Assembly (NCBI GenBank): GCA_944385125.1
Contig: CALWVZ010000001.1
Span: 79,408 to 143,407 of the forward strand
Source: an uncultured Oscillospiraceae bacterium
Lineage (GTDB): Bacteria > Bacillota > Clostridia > Oscillospirales > Oscillospiraceae
Length of the DNA stretch: 64,000 nt
Direction of reading: 5' to 3'
The notes beneath the pieces are model-generated. The model ran no database searches, was not told where the DNA came from, and saw only the letters and a list, made by a program, of their open reading frames with translations. Positions within the stretch are counted from its first letter, which is position 1. Each line of letters begins with the position of its first letter. Position numbers and translations under genes: made by a program. Positions 17,892-26,359 of this stretch are shown here, in pieces.

Positions 17892-19259
17892 TCAATCCTT
17901 TATCAGATTCAGTTTCCTGGCCCAGCGGCCCTTATAGTAGTAGATAAGCAGCAGGGCGCTGCACATCATCCAGCCCATGGGGTAGCCCAGGGCGATGACC
18001 CCGGCGGTGGCCCCCAGGCGGGAGACGATGAAGAGGTATATCTGCCGGAAGACCACGAAGGAGAAGAGCATGATGTACATGGTGTTCTTGGTGTCCCCGG
18101 CTCCCCGGAGGGCCCCGGAATACACCTGGTTTATCACAAAGGCAATGTAGAAGGGAGAGCATATGCGCACAAACAGCGTGCCAAATTCTATGACGTCGGC
18201 GTCGCCGTTGAACAGGGCCGTGAGCTGGGGGGCAAAGATCATCATGGGCACCAGGATGATGACCGTGACAATAAGGCCCATTATCATTCCGTAGCGGGGC
18301 CCTGCCTTGGCCCGCTTCAAATCTCCCGCCCCCAGGTTCTGGCCCACAAAGGTGGTCAGGGCCAGGGACAGGCTCTGCATGGGCAGCATGGCCAAAGCGT
18401 CCAGCTTGTTGTAGGCGGTCCAGCCCGCCATGCAGGAGCTTTCAAAGTGGTTGATATAGCCCATGACGAAGATATTGGAAAAGGCGGTTATGCCCATTTG
18501 CAGGGAGGAGGGTATGCCTATGTTGCAGATGCGCCGGAGCATGCCCTTGTGCATGCGCAGCCGGGAGAGGGCCAGGCGGTAGGGCTCCTTGGAGCGCAGC
18601 AGAAGCAGCATCACCAGTATGGCGGAGACGAACTGGGAGATTATGGTGGCAATGGCGGCGCCGGCAATGCCCTGCTTCAAAACCGCCACAAAGAACAGGT
18701 CCAGCACCGTGTTCATCACGGCGGAAAATATGAGGAAATACAGGGGCCGGGTGGAGTCCCCCACAGCCCGGAGTATGCCTGAGCCTATATTATACAGCAG
18801 CAGCCCGGACACCCCGCCGAAGTAGATGCGCAGGTAGAGCTCCGCCTCCAGGATGACATCCGCCGGAGTGTCCATGAGCCGGAGCATGAGAGGTGTTGCC
18901 CAGACACCCACTACCGTGAGCACCACGCAGGTGATAAGGGTTATCATCACCGTGGTATGTACCGCCTTGCCCAGCTTCTCCTCGTCCTTGGCCCCGTAGT
19001 ACTGGGAGATCACCACCGAGGCCCCGGCGGCAAGACCGCTGAACAGGCCGATAAGGGTATTGATTATGGGCCCGGTGCAGCCCACCGCCGCCAGGGCCTG
19101 CTTGCTGACAAAGTTTCCCACTATCAGGGAATCCACGGTATTATACAGCTGCTGAAAAAGGTTGCCCAGCATCAGCGGCACCGCAAAAGCAAAGAGCAGA
19201 CGGGATATGCTGCCATGGGTCATGTCGGTGTCGTGCCGGGCTTTATGCAGTATGGACAA
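17892..19259 (-). CDS. MATE-family multidrug/Na+ efflux transporter
   Basis: Polytopic exporter (455 aa, twelve predicted membrane helices). The N-terminus carries MTHGSISRLLFAFAVPLMLGN..QQLYNTVDSLIVGNF, the hallmark opening of MATE proteins, and the second half repeats the six-helix unit (QNLGAGDLKRAK, GALRGAGDTKNTM). I prefer the TTG start at 19259: AGGAGG lies 7 bases upstream, whereas ATG 19223 has no ribosome site. Substrate unknown; MATE proteins exchange cationic compounds for Na+ or H+. Confidence 0.92.
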   Translation of the reverse strand: MSILHKARHDTDMTHGSISRLLFAFAVPLMLGNLFQQLYNTVDSLIVGNFVSKQALAAVGCTGPIINTLIGLFSGLAAGASVVISQYYGAKDEEKLGKAVHTTVMITLITCVVLTVVGVWATPLMLRLMDTPADVILEAELYLRIYFGGVSGLLLYNIGSGILRAVGDSTRPLYFLIFSAVMNTVLDLFFVAVLKQGIAGAAIATIISQFVSAILVMLLLLRSKEPYRLALSRLRMHKGMLRRICNIGIPSSLQMGITAFSNIFVMGYINHFESSCMAGWTAYNKLDALAMLPMQSLSLALTTFVGQNLGAGDLKRAKAGPRYGMIMGLIVTVIILVPMMIFAPQLTALFNGDADVIEFGTLFVRICSPFYIAFVINQVYSGALRGAGDTKNTMYIMLFSFVVFRQIYLFIVSRLGATAGVIALGYPMGWMMCSALLLIYYYKGRWARKLNLIKD

Positions 19260-19292
19260 AGTAAGACCTCCTCCATATATACATTCGCCAAA

Positions 19293-19322
19293 AGTATATG
19301 CCCTGTTCGACGATTCTGTCAA
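19293..19322 (-). promoter_or_regulatory. Promoter of MATE gene
   Basis: Minus-strand TTGACA (19322-19317), 18-bp spacer, TATACT (19298-19293), just upstream of the TTG start. Confidence 0.6.
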
Positions 19323-19376
19323 GGCCGCATCAACTTTCCGTAAAGATTATACTATTTCTCTGCCTGTATTTACAAT

Positions 19377-19405
19377 TTGCCTTTCTCTCCCATCCAAAGT
19401 AAAAT
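19377..19405 (+). promoter_or_regulatory. Promoter candidate of ECF sigma operon
   Basis: TTGCCT (19377-19382), 17-bp spacer, TAAAAT (19400-19405), about 95 bases before ATG 19504. It is a vegetative-type site; I could not identify a self-recognised ECF promoter. Confidence 0.4.
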
Positions 19406-19503
19406 AAAGTGGGAAAAAATTTTCAGATCGCTGTGACCGGGAAGGAATTTTTCCTGAGTATATAAGTGAAAGGCCTTTAACACCGAAGGATGGAGGGAAG
19501 CCC

Positions 19504-20064
19504 ATGGAAGACAGAGAGATAGTAGAACTGTACTGGCAGCGCTCGGAGTCCGCCATTGCGGAGACGGAAAACAAATACGGCGCCTACTGCCGTTACATAG
19601 CCCGGAACATTCTCCGGGACCGGGAGGACAGCGAGGAGTGCGTCAACGACGCCTACCTGGGCGTCTGGAACAGCATACCCACCAAGCGCCCCCAGGCGCT
19701 GAAAAGCTACATAGGCCGCATCACCCGGAACATCGCCCTGAATCGGTTCGGTCGCCTCTCCGCCGCCAAGCGGAACTTCGGCCAGGTGCCCCTGGCCCTG
19801 GAGGAGCTGGGGGACTGCGTCCCCGCCCGGGACGGCTCCGACCGGCTGGTGGACGATTTGAGCCTGGCTCAGCTGCTGAACCATTTCCTCTCCACCCTGC
19901 CGGTGGGTCAGCGGAAAATTTTCCTGCGCCGTTACTGGTATCTCAGCCCGGTGAAGGAGATAGCCGCCGACCTCAATATTAGCGAGAGCAATGTGAAGAT
20001 GTCCCTGCTGCGCTCCAGGGACAAGCTGAGGCTGCTTTTGGAAAAGGAGGGGATCTCCCTGTGA
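19504..20064 (+). CDS. ECF-type RNA polymerase sigma factor
   Basis: 186-aa group 4 sigma factor. Region 2 (about residues 20-90) contains RYIARNILRDREDSEECVNDAYLGVWN and LKSYIGRITRNIALNR. Region 4 (about 120-180) contains LSTLPVGQRKIFLRRYWYLSPVKEIAADLNISESNVKM, the -35-binding helix-turn-helix. ATG 19504 follows a GGAGGGA-type site. The next gene starts in its stop codon (GTGA), so sigma factor and membrane partner are coupled, the usual arrangement of an ECF/anti-sigma pair. Confidence 0.93.
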   Translation: MEDREIVELYWQRSESAIAETENKYGAYCRYIARNILRDREDSEECVNDAYLGVWNSIPTKRPQALKSYIGRITRNIALNRFGRLSAAKRNFGQVPLALEELGDCVPARDGSDRLVDDLSLAQLLNHFLSTLPVGQRKIFLRRYWYLSPVKEIAADLNISESNVKMSLLRSRDKLRLLLEKEGISL

Positions 20065-21776
20065 AACAGCAGCGAATTTTGGATATGCTGGAGCATATCG
20101 ACGAAAGATACATTCTGGAGGCCGCCCCGGCCCTGAGGACCCGCCGCTCTTCCGCTCCCCGGAAGGCCGGACGCACGCTCCTCATTGCGGCGGTGATAGT
20201 TTCCCTCTTCGCCGCCCTCTGCGCCGTGGCCTACGCCGCCGGCTGGTTCGGCCTGGCCCAGCGCATAACAGAACCGGCGGAGCCCACCAGCGTGTCCCTT
20301 ATTATAGGCGAGGAGACGCCGGTGGAGGGCTATATCAGCATGAACGGCATTGCCGGCAGCCCGGAGGCCCAGGCCCATGCAGAATGGGTGGCTTTCCGCA
20401 ACGAGTATGTTTCCCGGCACAGCTTCTCCAACGACGCCGACCTGAGCTGGCTGGGCGGGGACGAGCTGATGGAGAGCTACTACATGATATACGGGGCTTA
20501 CGACCAGGCCATGCTGGACAAGCTGCTGGAGATAAGCGAGAAATATAATGTGAAACTCCACAGCCGGATGTATGCGCCGCCCACCGACGCCAAGTTCTAC
20601 AAGGTCAGCGGCTGCCAGCCCTTTGTGCTCTCGGACAACAGCCTCAGCCCCATGTATCTCTATGAGGACGGCTCCTATAAGTTTGAGGGCTATGTCACCG
20701 CCGGGGAGCAGGAGCATGTACTCAGCTTCATCCGGGGCCGGAAGGGAGCGCTGGACCCCAGCCTGGGACTTGTATTCAACAGCGGCGATTATGAGGAATG
20801 GCAATATATAAACGCCTCCGGGGACGAGCTGAACCTGGCCCGGAACACCCTGCCCAGCCAGGCTACCGGGGACTGCGGGCTGTTCATCTTCTGTGAGAAG
20901 GGGGACTATATCTTTACAGTCTATGCCGGGGCCGACAGCCGGGAGCAGGCGGAGCTGCTGGCGGACCAGTTCGACTTTGATATCGCCGCCCGGGGCGGAG
21001 ATGATCTGGATCTGGACAGCGTCCTCAAGGTGGAGGCGGCCCAGGCCAAGCCCAAGGAGGGGCTGATGACCATGACGGACTGGCTGGCCACCGACGAATA
21101 CAAGGCCTCCGCCGAGTTTCGCAGTTTGGTCTGTGAGTACGCAGGCGCCCTGCCGGAGAATACGGGTACTGTGGAGGGCACCATGATGTACAACTATTTC
21201 AACGGCTTTTCCGCAGCAGCCGATGAAAACATTCTGTCTTTCCGGGATCGGGTAGCGGAAAAATATCCCGATTTGCTATATCCCATAAACAACACCGCCG
21301 TCATTGCAAATATGGAGATCGCCGACGGGTGTGTATCTTATATGGGGGGATTTCGCATAGGCGGAGAGACAGGCCGGGAATACAGCGGCGAGGAGATGTA
21401 TGAGCTTTTCGGCACCGGCAGTTTCAGCTCCGAGGGCATAATAACCGATTCCATCGCCTACGACAACGGCGCCGCCTATGCCATGATAGCCGCCTTCCAC
21501 GGCGGATACCGTGTCCACTACATCCCCAAGGGCGCCTTCTATCCTCTTATCCAGCCGGTGGTGAACCCGGAGCTGGAGGGCTGGGCCTATGACAGCGCCT
21601 GCGGAGAACAGGTGTACATCGTTCCCGGCGGACCCATTGACTACCCTGTCCTCTCCTACAGCAGCATACTCTATGAGACGGACAAGGCCTATGTGATAGT
21701 GGAAGTGGGCGGAGAGGGCGACGCCGGCTCCTTGCAGATGGCAGCCGACGATATAGATTTTACAATGTTTGAATAG
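20061..21776 (+). CDS. Membrane-anchored partner of ECF sigma factor (putative anti-sigma/sensor)
   Basis: 571-aa protein of unrecognised family, GTG start overlapping the sigma stop. A short cytoplasmic N-terminus (MKQQRILDMLEHIDERYI, Arg-rich to residue ~37) is followed by one membrane helix (about 38-62, TLLIAAVIVSLFAALCAVAYA) and a ~500-residue extracytoplasmic region with no motif I can name. Position and topology suggest that it restrains the sigma factor and senses an envelope signal, but no conserved zinc anti-sigma motif is visible. The large external part is unusual for a simple anti-sigma factor. Confidence 0.75.
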   Translation: MKQQRILDMLEHIDERYILEAAPALRTRRSSAPRKAGRTLLIAAVIVSLFAALCAVAYAAGWFGLAQRITEPAEPTSVSLIIGEETPVEGYISMNGIAGSPEAQAHAEWVAFRNEYVSRHSFSNDADLSWLGGDELMESYYMIYGAYDQAMLDKLLEISEKYNVKLHSRMYAPPTDAKFYKVSGCQPFVLSDNSLSPMYLYEDGSYKFEGYVTAGEQEHVLSFIRGRKGALDPSLGLVFNSGDYEEWQYINASGDELNLARNTLPSQATGDCGLFIFCEKGDYIFTVYAGADSREQAELLADQFDFDIAARGGDDLDLDSVLKVEAAQAKPKEGLMTMTDWLATDEYKASAEFRSLVCEYAGALPENTGTVEGTMMYNYFNGFSAAADENILSFRDRVAEKYPDLLYPINNTAVIANMEIADGCVSYMGGFRIGGETGREYSGEEMYELFGTGSFSSEGIITDSIAYDNGAAYAMIAAFHGGYRVHYIPKGAFYPLIQPVVNPELEGWAYDSACGEQVYIVPGGPIDYPVLSYSSILYETDKAYVIVEVGGEGDAGSLQMAADDIDFTMFE

Positions 21777-21811
21777 GGTGGGGACCTGATGCTTTCCGTA
21801 AAATTCAAAAT

Positions 21812-21843
21812 AAACATCCGTGGGTGAAAACCCACGGATGTTT
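21812..21843. terminator. Strong bidirectional terminator
   Basis: AAACATCCGTGGGT (21812-21825), GAAA loop, ACCCACGGATGTTT (21830-21843), then more T. Perfect 14-bp stem between convergent genes. Confidence 0.9.
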
Positions 21844-21882
21844 TTAATTGAACATATCTTTTCTGTACCTTTCATGCGGCTC

Positions 21883-22929
21883 TCAGCCTTCATCCCGGGA
21901 GGGCGTGGATTCCCTGACTATGAGTCTGGTGGACAGCTCCAGACTGACGGCTTTTGCCCCCCTGGGGCGGCTGCCGCTGATACGCTCCAGCAGCAGCTGT
22001 GCAGCCTTTGCCCCTACGGTCTCCGATGCCATGGCCACGGCGCTCACCCTGGGTCTTGCTATCTTCAGCCAGTCCCAGTCGTCAAAGGTACACAGGCCCA
22101 GACTGTATCCCGGCTCCAGGTCCAGCTCCTTCATGGCTATCAGCAGTCTGCGGGCGCTGGCCCCGTTGGCGGAGAGGATGGCAATGCGCTCTTCCGGGTA
22201 CTTGTCCCGGAAGCTGCGCAGGCAGCTCTTGCAGCCCTCCAGGTCCCCGGGGGCAAATTCGTACAGCTCCGGCCCGGCCCCGCTCAGCTCCCTCACCGCC
22301 CGCTCATATCCCCGGCGGCGGAGGATGCGGGGGGCTATCGTGCCTATGGTCTCGGAGAAAAAGCCCACCCGGGTATAGCCCCGCTTCAGCAGAAAATCGG
22401 TACAGTCATAGGCGGCGCTTTCATTGGGGACGGTGACGGTGTCTATCTCGTCGGAGCTCATAAGCTTTCGGTCCGCCAGGGCAAGGCAGACGCCCCGCCT
22501 TTGCAGCTCCAGCAAAAATTCATCGTTGCCGCCGCAGGTGTTGACTATCAGCCCGTCCACCCGGTTGCCCAAAAAGCCCATCATCGCCCGCCGCTCCCGG
22601 ACCGGGTCCTCCCCGCTGTCGGCAAAGAGCACCTGATAGCCCGCCTCCTCGCACACTGCGCTTATTCCCTTTAAAAGCAGGGCGGAAAAAGGGCTGCTTA
22701 TATCCCCGATGACGCAGCCGATGAGCATGCTGCACCCGGCCTTGAGCCGCTGGGCGGAGCGGTTGGGGTGGTAGTTTACCTGGGCTATGACCCGGCTTAT
22801 CTGCTCCCTGGTCTTCTCGGACATGTTCTCATATTTGCCGTTGAGGAACCTGGACACCGTGGTCTTCGACACCCCGCACAATTTCGCCACTTCGTCTATG
22901 GTGACTACGCTTTTCTTTCTTTCGTTCAT
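21883..22929 (-). CDS. LacI-family transcriptional repressor
   Basis: 348-aa regulator. The N-terminal helix-turn-helix and hinge are clear (TIDEVAKLCGVSKTTVSRFLNG ... NYHPNRSAQRLKAG, residues ~9-65). The periplasmic-binding-like effector domain follows (IGCVIGDISSPFSALLLKGI). ATG 22929 is preferred; an in-frame GTG at 22956 lacks a ribosome site. The ligand cannot be told from sequence. The gene is divergent from the wecE sugar operon, and the intervening region carries two copies of an 18-bp operator-like repeat around its own promoter. Confidence 0.93.
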   Translation of the reverse strand: MNERKKSVVTIDEVAKLCGVSKTTVSRFLNGKYENMSEKTREQISRVIAQVNYHPNRSAQRLKAGCSMLIGCVIGDISSPFSALLLKGISAVCEEAGYQVLFADSGEDPVRERRAMMGFLGNRVDGLIVNTCGGNDEFLLELQRRGVCLALADRKLMSSDEIDTVTVPNESAAYDCTDFLLKRGYTRVGFFSETIGTIAPRILRRRGYERAVRELSGAGPELYEFAPGDLEGCKSCLRSFRDKYPEERIAILSANGASARRLLIAMKELDLEPGYSLGLCTFDDWDWLKIARPRVSAVAMASETVGAKAAQLLLERISGSRPRGAKAVSLELSTRLIVRESTPSRDEG

Positions 22930-22957
22930 GGCTTTTCCCCGGCAGTTTTTGTTCACA

Positions 22958-22975
22958 GTTTAGTAAAATCTTAAC
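22958..22975. promoter_or_regulatory. LacI-type operator candidate, copy 1
   Basis: GTTTAGTAAAATCTTAAC, an imperfect palindrome (GTTnAG...CTnAAC) overlapping the -10 of the repressor promoter. A second copy lies at 23000-23017, 42 bp away. Confidence 0.6.
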
Positions 22976-22996
22976 ATCCCCCCCTCTCTTTGTCAA
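22968..22996 (-). promoter_or_regulatory. Promoter of LacI-family gene
   Basis: Minus-strand TTGACA (22996-22991), 17-bp spacer, TAAGAT (22973-22968). Confidence 0.7.
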
Positions 22997-22999
22997 TCG

Positions 23000-23017
23000 G
23001 TTTACCTAAATCTTAAC
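23000..23017. promoter_or_regulatory. LacI-type operator candidate, copy 2
   Basis: GTTTACCTAAATCTTAAC, a same-orientation repeat of copy 1 (15 of 18 bases identical), lying just upstream of the repressor's -35 and about 65 bp before the wecE -35. Confidence 0.6.
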
Positions 23018-23080
23018 GGCCGGGGAGCGGGCCCGCCCCTTATCTTTGCGCTCCCGGTCCGCTCCCCGGGTATCTTTGCC

Positions 23081-23108
23081 TTGTAATTGCTGAAATCTGT
23101 GGTATAAT
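23081..23108 (+). promoter_or_regulatory. Promoter of wecE sugar operon
   Basis: TTGTAA (23081-23086), 16-bp spacer, TATAAT (23103-23108). No terminator is visible from here until after proC, so one transcript of about 7.9 kb is possible. Confidence 0.6.
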
Positions 23109-23173
23109 GTATTGGTTATTATATTGAATAACAGTGTTTTCCCAAAAATAAAGTCTGATATGGGGGATGAATG

Positions 23174-24304
23174 ATGATACCTTTCAACGTGCCTCCCTGC
23201 ACCGGCGACGAGCTGGAATACATCCGCCAGGCCATCGCCAGCCACAAGATATGCGGTGATGGGGAATTTACCAAAAAATGCAGCCGTTGGCTGGAGGAGC
23301 GCTTCCATGCCCAGAAGGCTCTGCTCACCACCAGCGGTACCACCGCCCTGGATATGGCGGCCCTGCTGTGCGAGCTTGAGCCGGGGGACGAGGTCATACT
23401 CCCCAGCTTCACCTTCTCCAGCACCGCCACCGCCTTCGTGCTGGCCGGGGCCAAACTGGTGTTCGTGGACGTGCGGCCCGACACCATGAATATCGACGAG
23501 ACAAAGATAGAGGCCGCCGTCACCGAAAAGACCAGGGTCATCGTGCCCATGCACTATGCCGGCGTGGCCTGCGAGATGGACGCCATCATGGACATCGCCC
23601 GCCGCCACGGCCTGAAGGTGGTGGAGGATGCCGCTCAGGGAGTCATGAGCACTTACAAGGGCCGGGCCCTGGGCACCATAGGCGATATGGGCTGCTTCTC
23701 CTTCCACGAGACCAAGAACTACTCCATGGGCGAGGGCGGAGCCCTGCTGATAAACAATCCCCAGTACAACGAGCGGGCGGAGATACTCCGGGAAAAGGGC
23801 ACCAACCGCTCCAAGTTCTTCCGGGGCCAGGTGGACAAGTACACCTGGGTGGACTTCGGCGACAGCTATCTGCCCAGCGAGCTCAACGCCGCCTATCTCT
23901 GGGCCCAGCTCCTTCGGGCCGATGAGATAAACGACGACCGCCTTCACAGCTGGAACGAATATTGGGAGGCCTTCCTGCCCCTGGCCCGCTCCGGCAAGCT
24001 GGAGCTGCCCACCGTCCCGGAAGGCTGCGTCCACAACGCCCACATGTTCTATATAAAGGCAAAGGACCTGGAGGAGAGGACCGCCCTGATAGCGTACCTG
24101 AAACAGCGGGACATCCTGGCGGTGTTCCACTACGTGCCGCTGCACTCCGCCCCTGCCGGGCTCAGGTTCGGCCGCTTTGAGGGAGAAGACCTGTACACTA
24201 CCTCCCAGTCCGACAGGCTGCTGCGTCTGCCCCTGTACTTCGGCCTCAGCGACGAGGACAGGCAGGCCGTCATAAATGCCGTCCGGGAGTTTTACGGGGA
24301 TTGA
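23174..24304 (+). CDS. wecE: dTDP-4-amino-4,6-dideoxygalactose transaminase
   Basis: PLP enzyme of the DegT/DnrJ/EryC1 family (376 aa, the same length as E. coli WecE/RffA and closely similar throughout). It transfers an amino group from glutamate to C4 of dTDP-4-keto-6-deoxyglucose, giving dTDP-Fuc4N. Diagnostic phrases: MIPFNVPPCTG at the start, CGDGEFTKKC, FVDVRPDTMNIDET, YAGVACEMD, EDAAQGVMSTYKGRALGTIG, and the PLP lysine Lys181 in FHETKNYS. ATG 23174 is 7 bases from GGGGG; ATG 23171 is the alternative. The rml genes making its substrate are not in the window. Confidence 0.95.
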   Translation: MIPFNVPPCTGDELEYIRQAIASHKICGDGEFTKKCSRWLEERFHAQKALLTTSGTTALDMAALLCELEPGDEVILPSFTFSSTATAFVLAGAKLVFVDVRPDTMNIDETKIEAAVTEKTRVIVPMHYAGVACEMDAIMDIARRHGLKVVEDAAQGVMSTYKGRALGTIGDMGCFSFHETKNYSMGEGGALLINNPQYNERAEILREKGTNRSKFFRGQVDKYTWVDFGDSYLPSELNAAYLWAQLLRADEINDDRLHSWNEYWEAFLPLARSGKLELPTVPEGCVHNAHMFYIKAKDLEERTALIAYLKQRDILAVFHYVPLHSAPAGLRFGRFEGEDLYTTSQSDRLLRLPLYFGLSDEDRQAVINAVREFYGD

Positions 24305-24315
24305 GGAAGCTCCGT

Positions 24316-25791
24316 ATGATGTTGAGGCTCAGCGATAAAAAGCAGCTGGCCAGGATATCAGCCTGTCTGCTTTTTGTCTGTTCACCCCTTATTATAATGC
24401 TGGTCCTGTCCCTGCTGTCCGGGCAGAACATGTTTCTCTCCAAGCCCGTCTTCAACGATGAGATAGGCTACTGGCGGGAGCTGTTTTCCATCAGCCGCTG
24501 CGGCTTTGGCTTCGGTCCCACCGGGGGCCTTCCCGGCAAGAGCGCCCCTATCGGACCTCTGGAATCCCACGGTCTGGGGCCCCTGGCCGCCTGGCTGTGG
24601 TATGCGCTGCTCTTCCCGGTGAATGAGAGCGCCATCGTCATCGCCAACTTCCTCCTTCTGACGGCGGCTATTGCTCTTTTCTGTCTCCTGGTACGGCCGG
24701 AGGCCAAGACCGCTCTGCTGCTGGCGGTATTCACCCTGCTTTTTCCGCCGCTGGTGAGATATATGAACGTCTCCATGATGGAGATACCCTGTTACGCCGG
24801 CGGCATCCTCTACATGGCCTTTCTATACAGGTACCAAAAAAAGCCCTCTCTCCTCCGGCTCTTCTGGGTCCTTGCGGCAGGGGGCTACTGCGCCCTGCTC
24901 AGGCTCAGCAATGTGGCGCTTTTTATCCCTGCAATATTTATTCTGGCCGGGAACAAGTTCCGGCCCAGACTGTTTCTCCTGCTGGCGGTCTACGCAGCCG
25001 GCGTGCTGGCGCTCAACCGCTTTGTGAACGCCTTCATTTCCCCTTACCCGGATTTTATGTCCAGCCTCAGCTACTGCTCTTCTTATGGAGAGGTCCTGTC
25101 CATGGTGCTGCAAAATGGGCTGAAGAACCTGGGCCGTCTCCTTGACCCCACTTCGGACAAGTCCCTGCCCCAGGCTTTTGCAAGATATCAGTATATCTTC
25201 CTCCTGGCGCTGCTGCTGGTGCTCGGCTTCTTCCGCAGAAAGGACAACGGCCGCCTGCGCCTTGGCTGGAACTGGGATTGGGCGGGCATACTTGGCATTG
25301 CCGCAGGCTGCCTGTTTCTTGTGGTATTTCTGTACGACGTGTTCGACTGGCGGGATTACAGGACCCTGGCTCCAATAATGTATTTTGCCGTCTCCTGGCT
25401 GCTGCTGCACCGGGAGAAATGCACCACAGGCTGCCGCCGCTGCCTTGCAGGCATAGTCCTCTTCGGCATGCTCATGGCCCCGGAAGCCTATATCCATGTC
25501 TCCACGGACGACAGGTTTTTTGACACGGACTCTATGGTCAGCGACTGCTCTGCGCTCTTTGACTCCCAGCCCTGTACGCTGGCCCTTTACGGAGACAGCT
25601 ATCCCCTGGCCCTGGCAATGAGCGTGCCCCCCCAGGCCGGTATTTCCGCCGGGCTCTACGAGGGCTATGACGTGAGCCGGGGAATAGACTATATTCTCCG
25701 CCGTCCCGGCGACCCGGAGCCTCCGGCGGACCTGTTCCGCCCGGCCGGGCAGATGGAGAACTGGGGCCTTCTCTATGAACGAATTAACTAG
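24316..25791 (+). CDS. Polytopic membrane protein, GT-C glycosyltransferase-like
   Basis: 491-aa membrane protein with about 10-12 predicted helices. After helix 1, the first external loop carries an acidic pair (KPVFNDEIGYWRELF, about residues 45-60), the position of the catalytic acidic motif in GT-C enzymes such as ArnT, which take sugars from polyprenyl phosphate. A soluble tail of ~90 residues follows the last helix. No named family could be recognised with certainty. ATG 24316 follows GAGGAAG; a TTG at 24301 is possible. Its place among ArnC/ArnE/ArnF-like genes supports a role as the final sugar transferase. Confidence 0.7.
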   Translation: MMLRLSDKKQLARISACLLFVCSPLIIMLVLSLLSGQNMFLSKPVFNDEIGYWRELFSISRCGFGFGPTGGLPGKSAPIGPLESHGLGPLAAWLWYALLFPVNESAIVIANFLLLTAAIALFCLLVRPEAKTALLLAVFTLLFPPLVRYMNVSMMEIPCYAGGILYMAFLYRYQKKPSLLRLFWVLAAGGYCALLRLSNVALFIPAIFILAGNKFRPRLFLLLAVYAAGVLALNRFVNAFISPYPDFMSSLSYCSSYGEVLSMVLQNGLKNLGRLLDPTSDKSLPQAFARYQYIFLLALLLVLGFFRRKDNGRLRLGWNWDWAGILGIAAGCLFLVVFLYDVFDWRDYRTLAPIMYFAVSWLLLHREKCTTGCRRCLAGIVLFGMLMAPEAYIHVSTDDRFFDTDSMVSDCSALFDSQPCTLALYGDSYPLALAMSVPPQAGISAGLYEGYDVSRGIDYILRRPGDPEPPADLFRPAGQMENWGLLYERIN

Positions 25792-25804
25792 ACGGGAGGA
25801 AATC

Positions 25805-26359
25805 ATGAACTCTTTTGCCCCCTGCGACCTGCCGGTGATAAACGGCGAAAAGGTCTCCCTACGCCCAATAAGCCGCCAGGATACGCCCCTTATCGTGGCC
25901 TGGCGCAACAAGCCCTCGGTATACATGCACTTCATTTTCCGCCAGCCCTTTACCCCTGAGCTCCATGAGAACTGGCTCAGGACCAAGGTGGACACCGGCC
26001 AGGTCATCCAGTACATCATCCTGGAAAATCCCGGCCGCCGCCCCGTGGGCAGCGTATATTACCGGGACGTGGACCCGGCCAACGAAAGCGCCGAATACGG
26101 CATCTTCATCGGTGAGGAGGACTGCCTGGGCCGGGGCCTGGGCACCGAGACTGCCCGGCTCTTTACCCGCTTCGGCCTGGATGTGCTGAAGCTGCACAGG
26201 ATCAGTCTCCGGGTGCTGGGGGGCAACGATATCGCCCGGCGCAGCTACGAGAAGGCCGGTTTCGTCACCGAGGGCGTCTTCAGGGACATGGTGAAGCTGG
26301 ACGGGGAGTTCAGGGACGTGATCATGATGGCTATAGTAAACAAGGAGGGTGAGGTATGA
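25805..26359 (+). CDS. GNAT acetyltransferase (RimJ/RimL-PseH-like)
   Basis: 184-aa N-acetyltransferase. The fold motifs are LRPISRQDTPLIVAWRN at the start, AEYGIFIGEEDCLGRGLGTETARL (acetyl-CoA pyrophosphate loop, near residue 100) and HRISLRVLGGNDIARRSYEKAGFVTEG near 140. The WRN start and the YYRDVDPANESAEYGIFIG segment resemble PseH, which acetylates the 4-amino group of an amino-deoxy sugar nucleotide. Next to wecE, acetylation of dTDP-Fuc4N (the WecD reaction) is a natural guess. Ribosome site GGGAGGA. Its stop overlaps the next start (ATGA). Confidence 0.87.
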   Translation: MNSFAPCDLPVINGEKVSLRPISRQDTPLIVAWRNKPSVYMHFIFRQPFTPELHENWLRTKVDTGQVIQYIILENPGRRPVGSVYYRDVDPANESAEYGIFIGEEDCLGRGLGTETARLFTRFGLDVLKLHRISLRVLGGNDIARRSYEKAGFVTEGVFRDMVKLDGEFRDVIMMAIVNKEGEV

